The notes: generated by a model not told the origin, from the sequence alone. A stretch of 64,000 bases of DNA from Gymnogyps californianus (GCF_018139145.2 NC_059476.1:11587001-11651000); one strand, 5' to 3'; positions 13,801 through 25,630 are shown, numbered from the stretch's first letter. Made by a program: numbers and translations.

Positions 13801-15849
13801 TGGAAAATTATTCCTTTTTAGATTGTAAAGTCACTACTACAGAAACTTGATTTAATGCCTGTTATCCACAACCGTATGAATATTTAGATGCCTGATGTCC
13901 AGCTCCATGAGACCAAGTACCTACGTGGCCTGCTTCTAATAGTAATGTAATCACAAGACTTTTTTTTAGCCCTGCTCTCAAAACTTGACAGGGTGGCCTT
14001 AGCCCAAAAGAGAAAGAGCTGCTTGTTTTCAAGGCACTTTTCCTTTTGCCGCATACTTTTGGGAAGTCTTATGTCACTGAAAATTATCAACCCCTATGGA
14101 CAAGCTCTCCACAGGCATTCACACTCACTGACCTTTCCCTGCACATGGGAATGATGCCAGCCGTGCTTTATGAACAGTAGTTCTTCATCCTTGATCTGAG
14201 TTGTCCAAGGGGATTTCTGCTTTCGTAATCTTCTTCCTGCTCTGTTTTTTGTGGTGAGAAGGAGAAGCAAGGAGGGAACAACAACTGTAGAGTAAGGAGG
14301 TTGAGAGGTAGCTAAACCTCTGGGAGCCATTGTACACAAAGGAGATACCACTGCTCTATGTTCAGGGAAAGAAAACTAATTCCATGATATACTTCCATTA
14401 GTAGTGTTTGCATTTTGGGACAGATCTTTCCCTACTGCAACACAGTACTTGACCATAAGCTTAACTTTAAAAACACAGGTAACTGTGGTCTGAAAGCAGT
14501 GGGATGTGCTTGTCTACTTAACCACTTTCCTAAAGGCAAACTGTTCCCCTTTTCAGAATCAAACCCTAAAAAAGACGCTGGGAAAATGAGCCTGGGATAG
14601 AAAAACAGACCAGCAGGCTAGAAAGATATAAAGCAGAATAAAAATATGTCACAGGCTACTGTAGACAGTCATTTCTAGTTAGGAAAAAGTGACTTGTAAG
14701 ACTAATTTGAGAATATATTTGTCATGAGCCAGATAAGATGAGCCGAGATTTTTAAATCAGTCCATTCCTGCTTCCTTTGGCTGGTAGCAAAGAAAAAGAA
14801 ACTTTGTGCACAGCAGGAAGAATCTGATGCCGAGCTAATCGAATGTGCATGCAGAGTGAGCAGCAGATGACAAGGACAGGGTTGGCAGGATGTCGCCAGA
14901 TTGTTTGATTAGCAATGGGATGGTTCAAAAGCTCCCTGTCCTACCAGGGATTTGGCACAGATGCTAGCACATGACTCAGTCCTCAAGTAGTTGTTCGCTG
15001 CAATACTGTTTGAGAAATGGCTCTGCTTCTCCGAAAACAGGAAGGGAATTAACAAAAACAAAAACAAGGATGAGAAAGAAAGGCTATGAGACTTTGTCTA
15101 TAAATGTTAGATTCTGGCTCTTCTTTCTTCTAATACCATACAAACTTCAGATGAAATGAGATATTTGAGATGGGATAAAAATCGGATAGTCTGAAATTAA
15201 ATCTGGCAAGAGTAATATGAGGGAGCATTCATTGGTGAGTGGGTGTTTTCTTTCCCCTACAGTTGATATCCATGTTATTGCTTTTCTCTGTGTGTCAGTT
15301 TAGACCAAACAGCCACAGAAATGAAATGAAAAAAAAAAAGAGAAGGTTGGGGGGGGTTTTCTGTGGGACAAACCTGTTAAGAAAAGCAGTGGCACTATCT
15401 TCTGATGCACCAGAGTTGCATCTCTGTTCTGGGGGAGCTAAGAAAAAAAAGCTGATTTTAGTGATGTGTATATAGGGGTGTGGAGAAAGTCCCAAACTTC
15501 AAACCTACCCACAGAACAAGTATAACAATCGCCTTTTTGATTACTAACAGCAGGTTTTTCAATCTAGGGACAAAATATGTGTGGATTAAGAGCAATTTTC
15601 TGAGCCATCCAAATCAGCATCTTCAGAAAGAATCAAGATTGTTGATGCTATAGTATCAAAGCCACAATCCAAATTATGTTGTCCAGACACACAGGTAAAC
15701 ATTGTCCTTGCACTGAAGGCAGTTCAGAAAAATTAGAGGATCTAACATCTCCCCTAAGATTTTAAAGATAGCTTGAATTACAAAATAACAACCTAAATAC
15801 CTCAGAATAAGATATACATTGATGCTAGTTTTATACATTTAGTACAACA
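10871..15849. other. Unique noncoding sequence with possible conserved segments
   Basis: No gene is supported. The 124-codon minus-strand frame at 11985-12359 begins at TTG and matches nothing I know. Two segments, about 11220-11420 and 14750-14960, have the even, non-repetitive, motif-dense look of conserved noncoding DNA (short TGACAG and TAATCG-like cores, little low complexity). That is only an impression. A short A-run followed by a G-run lies near 15329-15356. Confidence 0.55.
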
Positions 15850-15908
15850 CATAATCAGCTGGCATGAATTTGGATAGCTCTGCTAAAGTCAACAGAGCAG
15901 AACTAGTT
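15850..15908. repeat. Degraded palindromic amniote-type repeat fragment
   Basis: A small inverted repeat (GCTCTG at 15877-15882 against CAGAGC at 15893-15898) surrounds AAAGTCAA. Its flanks resemble the widespread amniote motif in which an ATAGCTCCATTGAAGTCAATGGAGC core sits between AATCAGC-type arms. The copy is diverged, so the family link is tentative. Confidence 0.3.
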
Positions 15909-16241
15909 TTTACCTTGTGACAGCTAATCCAGAGTGTACATGAGATATAACAATCGTATAGGTATATGGAGAAATATCGTAACATAGCCAGAAGTCTTAC
16001 AGTGGGTTTTCATATGCCTATATACTTCATTCCAAATTGTACGTGTAATTACGATCTTGTCAGTTTTCCAGCATGTTCAGATGGATATGTTGCTTCTCTC
16101 TAACACGTCAATTTTCTGACTAACTTGTCATAACAATCTATGACACCATTCTCTGACAGCTTACCACTGCTTTACATAAAATATGAGGGTTTTTCTGCAA
16201 TCGCAAGTTGGATTCATATTCCTAAATAAGACTGTGGGGGA

Positions 16242-16300
16242 GGTGTGTGTAAGTATAGATACAAGTGTGTACGTATGTGTACATAGACAGATACATACAC
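16242..16300. repeat. Degenerate GT/TATG-rich microsatellite
   Basis: Alternating purine-pyrimidine sequence is built from GT, GTAT, ACATA and GATACATA pieces, with no long pure run. It looks like a decayed (GT)n or (GTAT)n tract. Confidence 0.75.
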
Positions 16301-18170
16301 AAATCCAAAATATCTGCCTGTGAATCATTAGAATTGCAATTAGTCAGAAGCAAGCAGTGCCAAGTTGGATATTTCTCCTAAGCTGGGCGTCCTTTGTTTT
16401 CTAGCTTCGTGGAAGACTCCATTCTGTGACCACATAATTCTGTGCACTGTCAGTGGGGTAACACCATATTGCTGAGAAATGAACTCCTTGTTTGAACAGA
16501 CTTTGCATTTGTTTTAGAAGAGAACTGTCTCCAGTTTCAGTCAGATTCATTAATTTACTTTGTGATGTTCAAATGACTCATATCCCTTTTAGTAAAATAG
16601 GCTAAAGAATATAACATCAAATGCCCAAGTAGGTACAGTTTCTTCATGCAAGTCCCTCTGGAAAGGCTGGAAACACAAGAACTGTTCAAAAAGTTGTCAT
16701 CTTTTCATAGAAATACGGGTTCTTTGTTCTGCACTGCACACCCAGACCTGTCAAGTGATTCCTGGAATTTCCTCATGATAGAACACGTTTCCAGAGCTGA
16801 GAAGAGGTCTGAAAACACACATTTGCATAGTTTAAATTCACAAGACCATGACCTCAGCCTGCAGATACCTACTGATAATGATGCCCCATTCTCAGGTGCA
16901 GTTATTTCCACTAGATGAGTGTGGCTGATTGGTCAGAATGGGAAAACTCATGGGGAAAAAAGGCAAATTAAAATCCAAAAGATAACTCTGGAAGTTTTGT
17001 CTGCTTCTTACAATACACAGCTGTTAACTCTCCTGTTCTTGGTTTTCTCAAAGGGCTGGCAAGAAATTCAGCATAACCTAAACTACCTTCTCTGAGGTTC
17101 AGCAACCTTCTGGAGCTAATGGGAGGCCCAGTGCTGTGGTGACTTAGTCTATTAAATTATTAATTAAAATCTCCAACCTATCAATTGGCAGCTGAACAGT
17201 CACATCACACTCTCTCAGCTGTGAACACAGCCAGAGCCACAGCAGAGTTCAGCCCCTGCCCCATTTCCTGCAACATGACAAGCACTTCTGCTGTCTTCTG
17301 CAGCACTCCCCAGACCCACAAGATTCAAATCTTATATTCTCCATGGTCCAGACACACCAAATGATCCCCAGCAGCTTACAGAGAATGTAAGAAGACCTCC
17401 AGTCTGGCCGCTCATGGACATCAAAGCTATGTCCTCCTGGCTGCAGAAGAAACAGGCAGCGCTGCCACTGCCTAAGACCCTAGAAACAGCAGGGAAAATT
17501 TTGAGTGACCTGAGGGAGAGGACCACATCCCACATACAAAGAGAAACAAACACTCCATGTTTCTCATGGCCTTCTTTCTTTTTCCTTCTTCCCATTTCCA
17601 AATGAAAACAGTCCCTGCTGGTCTGATCTGTGGGGGAATCTTTCCTGACAGGCAGCTTAACCTTAAGTGCTTGAAAGAGAAAGCAAACAGGTCCCTGAAA
17701 GGCTTTTCAGTACCACTGAGAACATCAGTGTTCCCTACTCCTCTCTTTCTAGCTGAAGCTAATCTTGGATGTTTCAGAAGTGAAGAAAAGTAGCCCAGAA
17801 ACTAAGCTGTGTATAAAGAGAGTATAAAACATGTTTCAGGCCTTTACATTCATTTTAAGCTACCTTCTCAACAGCTTCCCCCTGTTTCTGGGCATCCTCT
17901 TTGACCCTTGTAATCACAATAAATGTCTCTCAGGCAACCTTACCCCCTGCCCTGATCCATTTCTAATAGTGATTGCACTAAAGACTTCACTGTATTTGTG
18001 GCTGTTTAATCATTCATCACCAGGCAGCCTGGAAAATGCCAGTACTCTATGGCTGGGGCCATTAGTGAGGACTAGTAAAGTCTGCCTGAAATGAAGAATG
18101 GGTCAATGTGAACTGGCTTGGATTCTGCCTTTACAGGCACATCCAATAAAGAAACCTCCTTCACGTTGGG
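16301..18170. other. Unique noncoding sequence
   Basis: No gene or interspersed repeat is recognised. An AT-rich patch with TTAATTAA-type sequence lies near 17150-17170. The short overlapping frames near 16646-16918 and 17332-17605 have no recognisable product. Confidence 0.6.
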
Positions 18171-18177
18171 ACTGTCC

Positions 18178-18229
18178 AAAACCCATTGACGTCAGTGGAG
18201 AGACCTGATCTCAGTGGGTTTTAAATCAG
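18178..18229. repeat. Inverted repeat with CCCATTGACGTCAGTGG core
   Basis: AAACCCATTGACGTCAGTGG at 18178-18197 is mirrored by CTCAGTGGGTTTTAAATCAG at 18210-18229. AAAACCCAYTGA-type sequence therefore occurs on both strands around a short spacer. The core belongs to the same type of amniote palindromic fossil as 10840-10857. It directly precedes a larger hairpin at 18244-18354, and both may be parts of one element. Confidence 0.55.
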
Positions 18230-18243
18230 ACTCTATAGTTGAG

Positions 18244-18354
18244 ACTTCCAAAGCAGCCTGGGGGATTCAGACACATATCTTTCATTAAAGTGAGGGTGTA
18301 TTAAAGCAAATGGAAGATATGTGTCTGAAATCCCCTAGACTGCTTTGAAAAACT
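18244..18354. repeat. Long imperfect inverted repeat (MITE-like hairpin)
   Basis: The left arm at 18244-18284 and the right arm at 18311-18354 are reverse complements over about 40 bases with only a few mismatches and single-base gaps, around a loop of about 26 bases. The longest exact match is CAGACACATATCTT on the left against AAGATATGTGTCTG on the right. The layout resembles amniote palindromic repeats whose arms begin TTTTCAAAG and continue into AGGGGATTTAGGCACCTAA-like sequence. A transcript of either strand would fold into a long hairpin, but nothing here shows that it is transcribed. Confidence 0.7.
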
Positions 18355-19040
18355 AAACTACTGTGCAAGCTGTACAGCTTTCCCCATAAAAACAACTGCC
18401 AGCTCTTGCTTTGGTAAAAGTAATGGAACTGTGTAAAAAGATCCACACAAAGGCCTGGACCCCTCATCCTTTAGGAAAATAGGAAGAAGCATGGCTGGAG
18501 TGATTTGTTTTCACAGTTAAACCCTCCCCAGTTCAAAGCCATTTAGAAGAGCAATTGGTTTGCTCTGGATCAGCAGGACTGTCCTGACAGATGAGACTTC
18601 AGCCCTGCACTGATAAAGGCTTCCATTCCAACTACATGTTTCTGCTTGTCCCAGGCTCCTTGGGGAGGATGAAATAATCACAGCAGTTACACCAGGGGGA
18701 GGATGGTATGGAGCAAGGAGCAGACATGCCCAAATGCCATTTTCTCTCACTGGAGGCTCAGCAACAAGGAGCTCTGTTTTTATCAAAAAAAGAAGACAGC
18801 TAAAACCCAGGTCTGCAGCCCAACTTAATTGAATGTACCACCCATGAGAGGAGGCTTTAGCATGCACTTTTAGCAGCAGTTATCCCAACCCAAAACCTTG
18901 AAGACATTTGAAATCATGATTCATATTTTCCAAATGTGGGTGCTAATTCAAGGCTGCTAATCCCACAGAGGGATTTAGGCCTTGGAATATCCTTGGTGGC
19001 TCTTCTGCCACCTGACCTTAGCCACCAAGAAAGTGCAAGT

Positions 19041-19045
19041 CCAGT
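19041..19045. repeat. Target-site duplication, left copy (CCAGT)
   Basis: This 5-bp sequence stands immediately before the TG that opens the LTR and is repeated exactly after the closing CA at 19639-19643. Five-base duplications are usual for ERVL-type and several other retroviral integrases. Confidence 0.85.
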
Positions 19046-19638
19046 TGCATCGGGTCGAGCTGAGATGGAGTTAATTTTCCCCATGGCAGCCCTCAGAGTG
19101 CTGTGCTTTGTATTGGTAGCTAGAAAGGTGTTGATAACACACCAGTGTTTTGGCTACTGCTGAGCAGTGCTCCCACAGCATCAAGGCTGTCTCTCCAACG
19201 TTGCCCCCCCCCTCAGCAGTAGGCTGGGAGTGGGCAAGATCTTGGGAGGGGACATGGCTAGGACAGCTGACTCAAACTGACCAAAAGGATATTCCATACC
19301 GTATGACAGCTGCTTAGCAATAAAAGTTAAGAGAAAGTGGGGGGGGGGGAGCATTCGTTATTACGACGTTTGTCTTCTGAAGCAACTGCTACACGTACTG
19401 AAGCCCTACTTCCTGGGAAGTGGCTGGACATCGCCTACTGATGGGAAGTAGAGAATAAATCTTTTGTTTTCCTTTGCTTCCATGTGTGGCCTTTGCTTTT
19501 CCTTTTATTAAACTGCCTTTGTCTTGACCCACGAGTTTTTTCCATCTTGTTTTCTCCACCCCTCCCGTCCTGCTGAGGAGGGGAGTGATAGAGTGGCTTG
19601 GTGGGCACCTGGCATCCAGCCAGGGTCAACCCACCACA
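19046..19638 (+). mobile_element. Solo LTR of an avian endogenous retrovirus (older copy)
   Basis: A 593-bp element begins TG and ends CA, flanked by perfect CCAGT duplications, with no internal retroviral region on either side. It is therefore a solo LTR left by LTR-LTR recombination. I recognise the layout from bird genomes. A GAGTTAATTTTC block lies near the start (19069-19080). The U3 motif ATTCCATACCGTATGAC follows around 19290. A G-run and a TTTGTCTTC block come next, then ATTAAA at 19507-19512 and CCCACGAG near 19529. A GTCAACCCACCACA tail closes the element. The TATA region near 19315-19325 is altered (CAATAAAAG). Substitutions against the remembered consensus indicate an old insertion. 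The family is probably ERVL-like or a related type; the exact name is not assigned. Confidence 0.92.
19507..19512 (+). promoter_or_regulatory. ATTAAA polyadenylation signal of the LTR
   Basis: ATTAAA is followed within about 20 bases by the CCCACGAG block that marks the R/U5 part in this LTR type. An additional AATAAA occurs upstream at 19454-19459. Confidence 0.55.
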
Positions 19639-19643
19639 CCAGT
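19639..19643. repeat. Target-site duplication, right copy (CCAGT)
   Basis: Exact repeat of 19041-19045, directly after the terminal CA of the LTR. Confidence 0.85.
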
Positions 19644-21728
19644 CCAGATTAGTTGACTAAGGCAAACAGTGAGAGAGAGGTGTCTGCAGAAAGAGGTTCC
19701 TCGTATTCTCACATGAGGTTAGAGAATAATCTCCCACCAGAGGTGCCTCATTGGAGGGAGAGGAAACAAATACCTTGGAGACACACAAGTCTGAGATGGC
19801 TAAAGCTGTCTGGGAGGAATTGCCTTTTAATGTCGTAATACCTGAAGGCATCTGGCCAGGACCAAAATACTCAAGAGGAAGCTGAATAGTCAGTAAGAGG
19901 CACAGGGAGCAAAATGCTGCTGTCTCTGCCTGAGTAGGTGCCCATGCATGGGGTCCAGCAAGCTGCAAGCAGGCCTGCAACATCCCCTCATGCACATCAA
20001 AGAATATCTGGCGTGCGGTTCCCCATCAATCCATATGCAGGGCTGGGCTGGTCACACACTCAGTGTCGATAAGGCTGAGCCCTCCAGAAGAGACTGCCAA
20101 GGAGACCATCACCATCAGCCTGAGAGCATCTCTCAGGGCAGGTCTCAGCACCCACCCTTTGCCTCCTGCCTGGCATTGACAAGGACATGCTTTTGTACAG
20201 CTCAGCCCCACAGAAAAACTGCCTCCATTTTCTGAGAGGTGGCAAGAAAAACCTTCCTACAGCCCACAATGACAGTCTGCTTATTAGTCAGACAGCCTCT
20301 CCTAATTGCATTATTACTTTGTGGCAGGCTAGGACAAGGCAACATCATTAACTGAAGTTTCTTCATTTTAGCAGTCCACTGCCTTCACACCCGATTTAGA
20401 AGGCGGTGGGTGAAGAGTACATTCAGTCGCACACTTCCCATGCAGCTCAGATTGCCATGCTACTCACACACCACGGTTGTGTGGATGCTTACAGTCATTT
20501 CCCTTTATTTCTTGCATTTTAGGAGTTCTGAGAATAGGTGAAGTCTGTTACAATGACAAAAAGTAATTGCATTTTAGGTGCTATTTCATGGTGGCAGAGA
20601 TACTTCAGACCTCAGGCTTATTTCAGATTTCAAATATCAGAAAGTTTGAGGCGGTCAGCTCAGGGTTTCAAACTCTGACCTGTCTCCCGTGAACGCAATC
20701 AAAAACTTGCTACAAGACTCAGACTGGACAAATGTTAAGCTGAGTCCAGGGATCTGCCCATAGTTCATATTTTCAGTGCAGGAAAAATTGACTCAAAGGG
20801 AAAAACATTGTAAAGGAAAATTTGGTAAAGCTGATGCCTGGATAACTTTTGCTCTGCTGAGATGTTACAACCTGTGCAAGACAATCTCTGAAACAGGTAA
20901 TTGAGCATTTGAAAAGCAGCTGTTAATCACGCTTAAGATAACAACCTCAATGAGCCAGCTGTCAGGGAAAGTGATGGATTCAGCTTCTACTCTATGTTTA
21001 CCTGGAGAAAACTCTGCTGAGAAACAAGTAGGATACTCACATCTCTCTCTAGACAGAAAGTTCATGATAACAGGGGATTTGAATAGACAGAAGATTGATT
21101 TTCATGGAAGGTGAACTATTCGTATTTCTTTTTACTTTTATCACACAGCTGAACAGTTTAACTCACAAAGAATGTAAATAAATTTGTTGAACATTAAATA
21201 AACCTTTTCTTTCTTTTTTTTCAATTTCCTTTTCTTTCTCTTTTTAATAAATCTTGTTTGGGTTGAGATTATGTTCATAAAGGCAATTCATGCAGGAGCC
21301 ACAGAGAAAACAGATACTGTAACCTTTGAACAGAAGTGCTGAAAAGCAATGCAAAAGAGAGTTTGGAAATGAAAATTACCACTTTTGTCTGAGGGACTTA
21401 AGGGATAGAAGTAGCTCACATAGGAGGCATAAGATGTCTCCTTCTGTATTTATGGCAGAACTGACCCAGGGTACTGCACGCAGCCACAACAGTATTCCCA
21501 TTAAATCATTGGCATCAAAATGCTCCAGGATGATAACTGAGCACTTACACACAGCACTATAAAAGGGTACCCAAAATGAGAGCTGTTTCCCCAGTGCCTA
21601 TAATGGCACAGTGGGCAGAACTGCACCAGATTTTCTCCATCCAAAACTGGAGACAGGGAGGCAAAAAGGAGCCAATGACTCTGAAAAGCATCGTCACCCA
21701 CCAGGGCCTTGGAGACCTCATCTCCTGT
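19644..21728. other. Unique noncoding sequence
   Basis: No gene or dispersed repeat is recognised. The region around 20270-20420 and that around 20860-20965 (TAATTGC, TTAATCACGC, CAGCTGT cores) look like possible conserved noncoding segments by composition only. Confidence 0.55.
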
Positions 21729-21805
21729 GGAAGGAGGGGAATTGGCCCCTACTCAGCAGCCACCAGAGGAGCTGGGGGTGGCAGGGAAGGAGGGGAATTG
21801 GCCCC
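21729..21805. repeat. 21-nt perfect direct repeat, partial tandem duplication
   Basis: The same 21 bases, starting GGAAGGAGGGG and ending TTGGCCCC, occur at 21729-21749 and 21785-21805. The 56-bp period with a second copy stopping after 21 bases suggests a truncated tandem duplication. Both copies lie in two overlapping open frames with no known product. Confidence 0.9.
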
Positions 21806-23349
21806 GTGAGAAAAGCAACTGTGATTATAATATAGCTTATATGATGGTTGTATGTATTGACCAATACATACTGCTTTAAGATATCAGTAATATCTGACTT
21901 TGCAATAGTGGTAGGAGAGTACAGTCACTGTTGCAAATGGCTCGTGTGGGGTCACATGTGGGACAGCATGCAGTTTCATTTTCACAGGTCAAAGGAGGGT
22001 GGAGTTAAATTGTAGCAGATGTAGGAATGACATCATTGGAAAAAACTACAGCAGCTCAACTTACTTAGCCTGGCAAAATAATATGGTGCAAAACTGGAGG
22101 GAAATTTCCTCTTGTACCAAGATCAAGCTTCGGCCTTTCTCTTTTGCATACAAGACTAGAAACAGAATATTTTTGAGACTTGGCATCAGTCTCTGTTTTG
22201 AAGCACCAAGTGAGATGCAGAACCCTACACAGCTTATTTGGATCTGCTTAGTGGCTGCAGTTATCATCAGCTAGTTTCTATACGCCCCTCCTATATGGCC
22301 CTCCTCATGCCCTCAAAGCTTATTCAATGCCCCAGTAGACGACGACACCTTTATGCTTCTGCTTGCACTTAAAATTATCCCACTGTTATGTCACACTAAA
22401 ATTTCAAATAAGAGCTGCATCTCTTCCTCCCCACCCAACAGTCACAGCTGCAGAGATTCCCAGTGACAGAGAGCACAAGCCAGCCCACCCGCGTCACCAG
22501 GCCATTATGCATCATTACCGTGCATCATCAAGTGGCAACGTCACCCCCACACATGAAATAATAATGGCCTAACAGATGTGAGAGTCATTGCATTTTTGTC
22601 TAGTGCTGTTGGAAGACAAACTAACAACGCAGAGAAGCAGATTTGTAGGGAAATCATTCTGGCAAAGTTTCTTCAGAGAACTTGATGTGGACCAAAAAGG
22701 ATTGTGTGGCTTTTTTGTTTTGGTTTGGGGCTTTTTTTCTTTAATGATTTTTTCTGTTTTCAGGAGGTTTTGTGGCAACATTTCTGACTTGCATTTCAGC
22801 TACCATTAATAAATCTGTGCTGGGATCATAAGTGCTTCTAAACACACCACAGATTTCTCATGAAACTCTTCCCCTATTATGGAAGACAAGCACATTTACC
22901 TCTTCCAGACAGTCCCTCTGCTTTGCTGTTATGATAGTTTTGTGCCCTGCAACTTTCTTCAGCTAAAAGAAAAAAATTCCCTTCATCTTTTGCACTCATA
23001 AGGACATGTCCACAATCAGGAGCAAATCCATGGTTGCCAAAACACAATGGACAGACTTTGCCACTAGCTATGACTAATAATGGGAGACATTCACTGTTAG
23101 CATAAGGCTGTGTTTTATTCAATGTGCCCCATAAACACTTTAAGACTGCTCTGGTAAAGCCCTGGTAACTTCTAATTAGGGAAGTAAGCCTCATAAAAAA
23201 TGTTTTTCATAGCAACCTATTCAGAGATTTTTATTTCTTAAAATATTGACATTTTGGGATGACATTGGTCTTTATAGGAGGTGTTGGCCATTAGAAGAGG
23301 GGTTTTAATCATGAAACATGATGTTTTTCAAGTTGCCATGTGCCTCACA
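21806..23349. other. Unique noncoding sequence
   Basis: No gene is supported. A T/G-rich tract lies near 22710-22760, followed by CAG trinucleotides that could imitate 3' splice sites, but no exon-like frame follows. Confidence 0.55.
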
Positions 23350-23475
23350 ATGACACAGTGACTAAGGCAATCCAGTCCAGGATCAGCTCCTGAGCTGTGC
23401 CTTGAACCTGATTTGTGATCCCAAGGAAATCAGTTAATCTCCCTGTGCCTCGTCTTTCCCCCACAGGGGAAAAAA
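23350..23475 (+). repeat. MIR-like (CORE-SINE) fragment
   Basis: Sequence near 23432-23470 reads AGTTAATCTCCCTGTGCCTC and then a C-rich stretch and GGGGA. That matches the well-known MIR segment in which CACTTAACCTCTCTGTGCCTCAGTTTCC precedes ATCTGTAAAATGGGGA. Upstream, GAGCTGTGCCTTGAACCTG at about 23394-23410 aligns loosely with AGCTGTGTGACCTTGG. MIR is an ancient amniote tRNA-derived SINE that survives in birds as highly diverged pieces. Identification is by remembered consensus; boundaries are approximate. Confidence 0.5.
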
Positions 23476-23644
23476 TATTCAGAGGGTAACACTTGCTCAA
23501 ACAATTTGCCATCTAGTCATAAGAATATGAGAAACATGCATTTTTAAGATATGCATGCGAATCTGTATTTACATATGTTATTATCCAAAGCTTTTTGCTA
23601 CTTTCCTGAGCTCTGCTAAATGTTCTGCTTTGTCTGACTCATGC

Positions 23645-23890
23645 TGCTCGCTCCCACTTCACGTTTTGCCCGTGCCTCTCATGTCTGCGGGACGGCGCCG
23701 CAGTGACTTCCAGCACCAGACGCACGTCCTCCCCCACAGCCATGTGCTGCTGCCCTCAGCCAAACCCCACGCATGGGTGCAGGGAGCAAGGTGGTGCGAT
23801 GCATTGCCCAGCGGCAGCCTCCACGCAGGGCCGTGGGGAGGATCTCGCACTGCATCCCATGCCACCACTGGTACATCACCCGGGAAAAGT
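23645..23890. other. Isolated CpG-dense, GC-rich patch
   Basis: About 16 CpG dinucleotides fall in roughly 240 bp, including GCGGGACGGCGCCG near 23687-23700, while flanking DNA has almost none. The patch is open in several frames (for example 23555-23932 plus and 23659-23904 minus), as GC-rich DNA often is. I recognise no product. It could be a small CpG island, an unannotated exon, or a GC-rich insertion. An AATAAA occurs about 40 bases downstream. Confidence 0.6.
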
Positions 23891-25300
23891 CCCTCCCAGC
23901 ACATCTGTCACCTGGGTGTTTTTAATGAATAAACTCATACCCTGTGAAGGAAGTGCTAAGAGTTAACATTAGGCTTACTGATGGGATAGTAAATCATACG
24001 CTGATATCTGTATCTATATATGTCTACACAAGTCAGGATACGGTTGTCCTGACTTGTTGCATCTCTAGGCCAGTCTGCTCAAAGATGCAGTGCAAACTGG
24101 TGGCAAACCGAAATAAAAAACCCAGCACTCCTGTGTTCCGGACCACTGGCCGTTCTCCTGGGCTGTATTTCAGCCAGATAAAATTAATTCTGCAAAGCAC
24201 AAACAAAATTAATTACGAAACAAGGCAAAAGAGTCCAAAGATACTCTCTCAGGCTGACAGCAGACTCCCTGGGCCCTGTCTGTTTTGGTAGTTGTTGCTC
24301 TCATAGTGACAAGAAGCAACTTGTAGCCCTCGCACGAGGTATTGGCAACACCAAACCCAACAGTCTTCTGCATTAACACAGACAAATTAACACTATCTCA
24401 GCGCTACTCAGAGTTCCTCCGAGTGAAACAAGTATGCCAGTGGTGGTTCATGCTCCATCGCTGAAACAATAACTCACCCCGCACACCCCAGCAGAGCGCT
24501 ATAAAGTAACCTGGGTGTGTAATTATAGCGAGCACCATGCTGACACAGCTGCTGCTCTTCACTCCCATGCAACCATTACCTTTCCCTGCACTTCATGCAA
24601 TGTTCTTTCTAACGAGGTGGGATACATCAGCCTTTGGTTAGAGGAAAGTCTGCCCAAAAATAACCTAAAAAATTAGCGTGTGAGGGTTAACAGGCAGAAG
24701 GAGCCCAGCCCCATGAGTACAGCTGACGTGACCTGTGACATCTTTGCCTTTCCTGAAGGGCAGAAGCACAGATATTGACTTCTGGAAAATAATGTGTATC
24801 CTTGCAGCATGATTCACTGGCCACGGCAATATGTGAGGAAAAAGTAATAAACAAGAGTACAAAAGCAGTAAATTGTGTTAGGGGCTTGGCCAATGGTGGG
24901 TGCTGCTAATGTATGGTTCTGTCAAGCATCTCAAGCCACTTGAGAAGAGCAGGAACTGTCCACTGAAATGCAGTCCTGGTGCCTCCTGAAAAAATCACAG
25001 GGGATGCTCTAGGGTATTAGCAAGCCTTTATTTTGGAATAAAGGCAAAGTAGGTCATTGTATGTCACATAAAATAGTATCTCTAATAAATCCATGGCAAC
25101 TTTAATTTTGTCTCCATCTTATGGGATAAGTACCAGCATCTATCAACAACTTCAAAGGGATTTACAGGCACTCTGTGTGCTGGAAGCCAGCCAGCATGGC
25201 CATTTTGAGTTTCTTGATGCCAGAAGGGAAATAACTCAGATGGGCCTTTCTGAGGAGATTTTCAGTATACATTCTGGCCTGGCTCAGATCCAGGTATACA

Positions 25301-25384
25301 GTGCTGCACCAAGGCTGAGCAGTGAGGCAATTCATCCTTTTGACACTCAGGAGAGATTTCGGCTGGGTTTGAAGGTGGAGAACT
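25301..25384 (+). repeat. Diverged local repeat, copy 1
   Basis: This segment resembles 25631-25711 in the same orientation. Both contain GAGCAGTGAGG/GACAGCAAGTG, then AATTCATC, then ACTCAG, and then TTTGAAGGTGGAGAAC/TCTGAAGTTGGGGAAC in the same order and spacing. Divergence is high, so this is either an old tandem duplication or two copies of one unnamed old repeat. Confidence 0.4.
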
Positions 25385-25630
25385 TAATTTATATTTTATC
25401 AGGAACGTGTTTCTCCTTCCCATTACTCAACTATGCAGCAGCAAAGAGACTTTTTAGGCCCTATGTTCTCAATCTGTTAGATTGCTCTAAAGTTATGAGT
25501 TGTTTTCACCCCTAGTAGCTGCCAGACTAAGTTCCGTGAGGGATGAAATCACTTTAGACATTACGACTTTCTCCAGGTAAATTAGTTCATATAGACTTCC
25601 ATGTTGCTATGACCAGACAATCATAGCACA

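Noticed and set aside
24500..24640. TATAAAG followed by an ATG with a short leucine-rich frame
   Set aside because: The ATG lies only about 30 bases after the TATA-like sequence, too close for a normal start site, and the frame ends after 34 codons.
24687..24893. Minus-strand 68-codon frame with a signal-peptide-like hydrophobic start and a cysteine pair
   Set aside because: The first codon is TTG rather than ATG, an in-frame TAG lies a few codons upstream, and no paralogue or known secreted peptide pattern is recognised. A hydrophobic run is easily produced by T-rich DNA.
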